The position numbers and the translations under genes are program-made. 64,000 bases of DNA, taken from the NCBI GenBank assembly GCA_031414415.1, contig JANNVK010000070.1:1-64000 (forward strand), written 5' to 3'. The stretch comes from JANNVK01 sp031414415 (GTDB taxonomy: Bacteria; Acidobacteriota; Blastocatellia; Pyrinomonadales; Pyrinomonadaceae). Below the pieces are notes generated by a model. The model was not told where the DNA came from and did no database searches. It saw only the letters and a list, made by a program, of their open reading frames with translations. Shown in pieces: positions 62,374 through 64,000 of the stretch (positions are counted from its first letter, which is position 1; each line of letters opens with the position of its first letter).

Positions 62374-64000
62374 TTAACGTTTCCATTCGCTGTTTATTTT
62401 TACAGTTTTAAGCGACGGTGCATCCAAGATATTTGTTTCAAAACCTAGAATATATGGCTTTACTAAAGAATATGTTTCCGGAAAATAGAGCGGAATTGCT
62501 GGAATTTCTGCAATCGCTTCTTCATTTGAAAGAATAAGTTTTTGTTCAACAGTCTGTTCATTTACAAATTTCTTTTCGTCTTGAAAATCGTTACTCAATT
62601 CGGAATTTAATTGAGTATTTGAACTCGTATTTGTATTAGAATTTGCAGCCGAATTAGACGAAATATTTGACGCAGCATTTGTTAAATCTGACATATGCCC
62701 AACATTGCTGTTAAAAATTCCATCGTTTTTTTCGCTTTCAGGCTTTCTTTCGACAATTTCTTTCGGGGGGAACATAACTGCTAAGTTATTGTGTTCGTTT
62801 GTGGTTGGCAGTACAACACCGCGACGAATTAGCTCAAAATCACCTGTTTTCTGTGCAGTTTCAAACTCTTCGCGGCTTTTAATAACAACTTCAACTTTGA
62901 TGCCCAAGTTTTGCAACCACATTTTTGCGACTGAATTTGCAATTCTCTTTTGCAAATCATTTCTATTAATGACAAGCCTAAATTGCGGAAAGTTTTGACC
63001 ATTTGGAAAACCTGCGTCAGTCAGCAATTGCTTCGCTTTAACGAGATTTTCTGCAAAGTTTTTATCATCATTGAAAGGCAAATAGCTCATCGCGGGCTGC
63101 GTCACGCCGTCCATTTCATCTTCGCTCAAGCGTTTTCTATCAAACGAAATCGCAAACGCCTCGCGAACTCTGACATCATCAAAAGGCTCGTGATTCTTAT
63201 TAAATTCGTAAAGATTAACGGCGGCAAACTTATCTTTTTTGAAATCTTCGAATGGTTTGAGAAGTTTCAAAGCCAACGGCTCAAAACTAAAGTTGGTCAA
63301 CACATCAACATCGCCCGCCCGATACGCTTGCAACGCGGCTTCGGCTGTTTCAATCGGCACAAATTTTACTCGATTTAACGAAATTTTTTCCTTATTCCAA
63401 TAGTTTGCGGCTCTATCCAAAGTAACGCCGTCTTTACCGATTGAGGTTATTCTAAACGCTCCACTTGTTGTGATTGCGGCGTTTAAAGTTCCAGATTCAA
63501 ACTCTTTAGCATTTTGAATTGGTGAAAACATTGGGTGCGAAACAAGGCTCGGAAAATCTTCATCAGCCTGGTTTAACGTGACTTTTAAGACGAAATCACC
63601 AATTGCTTCAACCCCAAATTTTAATTTTTTAACTTCAACGTTTGATTTATTAATTTGCGAAGATTTTGGACTATTAACGTTCTCTAAAACTTCGTCATCT
63701 ACAAAAACGTCACGTTCTGCTGATGTTTCCAAAATATAAGTGCCAGAAATGTTTCTTAACAAATTTGGATGTGAGACTTTGTTTCCGAGTTCGACAAGGC
63801 GTTTCCACGAATTTACAAAATCAGATGCGACAATCGATTTATCGTTTGACCATTTTGCGTCTTTTCGAAGTTGAAATGTCCAGACTTTTTTATTAGGTGA
63901 AGCCGTCCATTTTGTAGCAATCGCCGGAGTTGGTTTGAGAGTTTTTGAATCCGCCTCGGTTAAACCTTCAAAAACAGCACGAATAATATCTGTTTCGGGC
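62374..64000 (-). CDS. Second oligopeptide-binding protein (SBP family 5), N-terminus cut by window edge
   Basis: The frame stays open from the stop at 62374 to the right edge (542 codons); the segment next to the edge reads PETDIIRAVFEGLTEAD and KDAKWSNDKSIVASDFVNSWKRL, standard SBP_bac_5 sequence, so the start lies outside the window. Further matches are VRKAFAISFDRKRL-like VREAFAISFDRKR and a C-terminal YFPETYSLVKPYILG. An Asn/Ser-rich insertion (62580-62700, NAASNISSNSAANSNTNTSS) interrupts the second lobe. It precedes the first binding-protein gene by about 110 bases, so the operon has two binding proteins. Confidence 0.9.
   Translation of the reverse strand, partial: PETDIIRAVFEGLTEADSKTLKPTPAIATKWTASPNKKVWTFQLRKDAKWSNDKSIVASDFVNSWKRLVELGNKVSHPNLLRNISGTYILETSAERDVFVDDEVLENVNSPKSSQINKSNVEVKKLKFGVEAIGDFVLKVTLNQADEDFPSLVSHPMFSPIQNAKEFESGTLNAAITTSGAFRITSIGKDGVTLDRAANYWNKEKISLNRVKFVPIETAEAALQAYRAGDVDVLTNFSFEPLALKLLKPFEDFKKDKFAAVNLYEFNKNHEPFDDVRVREAFAISFDRKRLSEDEMDGVTQPAMSYLPFNDDKNFAENLVKAKQLLTDAGFPNGQNFPQFRLVINRNDLQKRIANSVAKMWLQNLGIKVEVVIKSREEFETAQKTGDFELIRRGVVLPTTNEHNNLAVMFPPKEIVERKPESEKNDGIFNSNVGHMSDLTNAASNISSNSAANSNTNTSSNTQLNSELSNDFQDEKKFVNEQTVEQKLILSNEEAIAEIPAIPLYFPETYSLVKPYILGFETNILDAPSLKTVKINSEWKR

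Overview
The window is AT-rich, densely coded bacterial chromosome. The gene set suggests a low-GC member of the Acidobacteriota, probably class Blastocatellia: secreted FG-GAP/VRP-type repeat proteins, a DUF5916-type outer-membrane protein, many zinc-ribbon membrane proteins, Uma2 nucleases, a TPR-CHAT protein, and a fused AroD-AroE enzyme. This placement is inferred from gene content; no rRNA gene is present to test it, and I recognised no tRNA gene or CRISPR array.

Left part (1-9 kb), almost all on the minus strand: a fatty acyl-CoA reductase-like gene cut by the left edge, a LarA/DUF2088-like protein and a HAD-IB phosphatase-like protein. They look like parts of one lipid-related group, separated by later arrivals: an exported S1C protease, an ORF6N regulator with two secreted or small partners, a palindromic insertion that duplicated the start of the reductase gene, and a REP-associated IS200-type transposase with its repeats.

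Middle part (9-33 kb): housekeeping genes mixed with small exported proteins. These include coaD, the ribosome-rescue factor rqcH, a zinc-ribbon RDD membrane protein, a NYN RNase, a DEAD-box helicase with a long Arg/Asp repeat tail, rlmB, two tandem zinc-ribbon proteins, two lipoproteins, an M15-like peptidase, an SDR, a TspO-like protein, ppdK, aroDE, a ThiF/MoeB E1-like enzyme and NDH-2. Period-7 tandem repeats recur between and inside genes here.

33-48 kb is a cell-surface and signalling block. A secreted beta-helix/VRP giant faces an ECF-like sigma factor and its zinc-binding transmembrane anti-sigma factor. These converge on an exported TPR-CHAT protease followed by a second secreted VRP protein. 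A DUF4097 protein, a DUF5916 outer-membrane protein and a glycine-zipper protein follow on the plus strand.

49-53 kb holds a two-gene signalling operon: a PocR/GAF/GGDEF diguanylate cyclase, and a degenerate STAND-like NTPase fused to an RsbW-type ATPase. 53.4-64 kb is one long minus-strand oligopeptide ABC transporter operon (two binding proteins, DppB, DppC, DppD, DppF). Two Uma2 nucleases, a TPR-TonB protein and a small secreted protein sit inside it with gaps of a few bases or ATGA overlaps.
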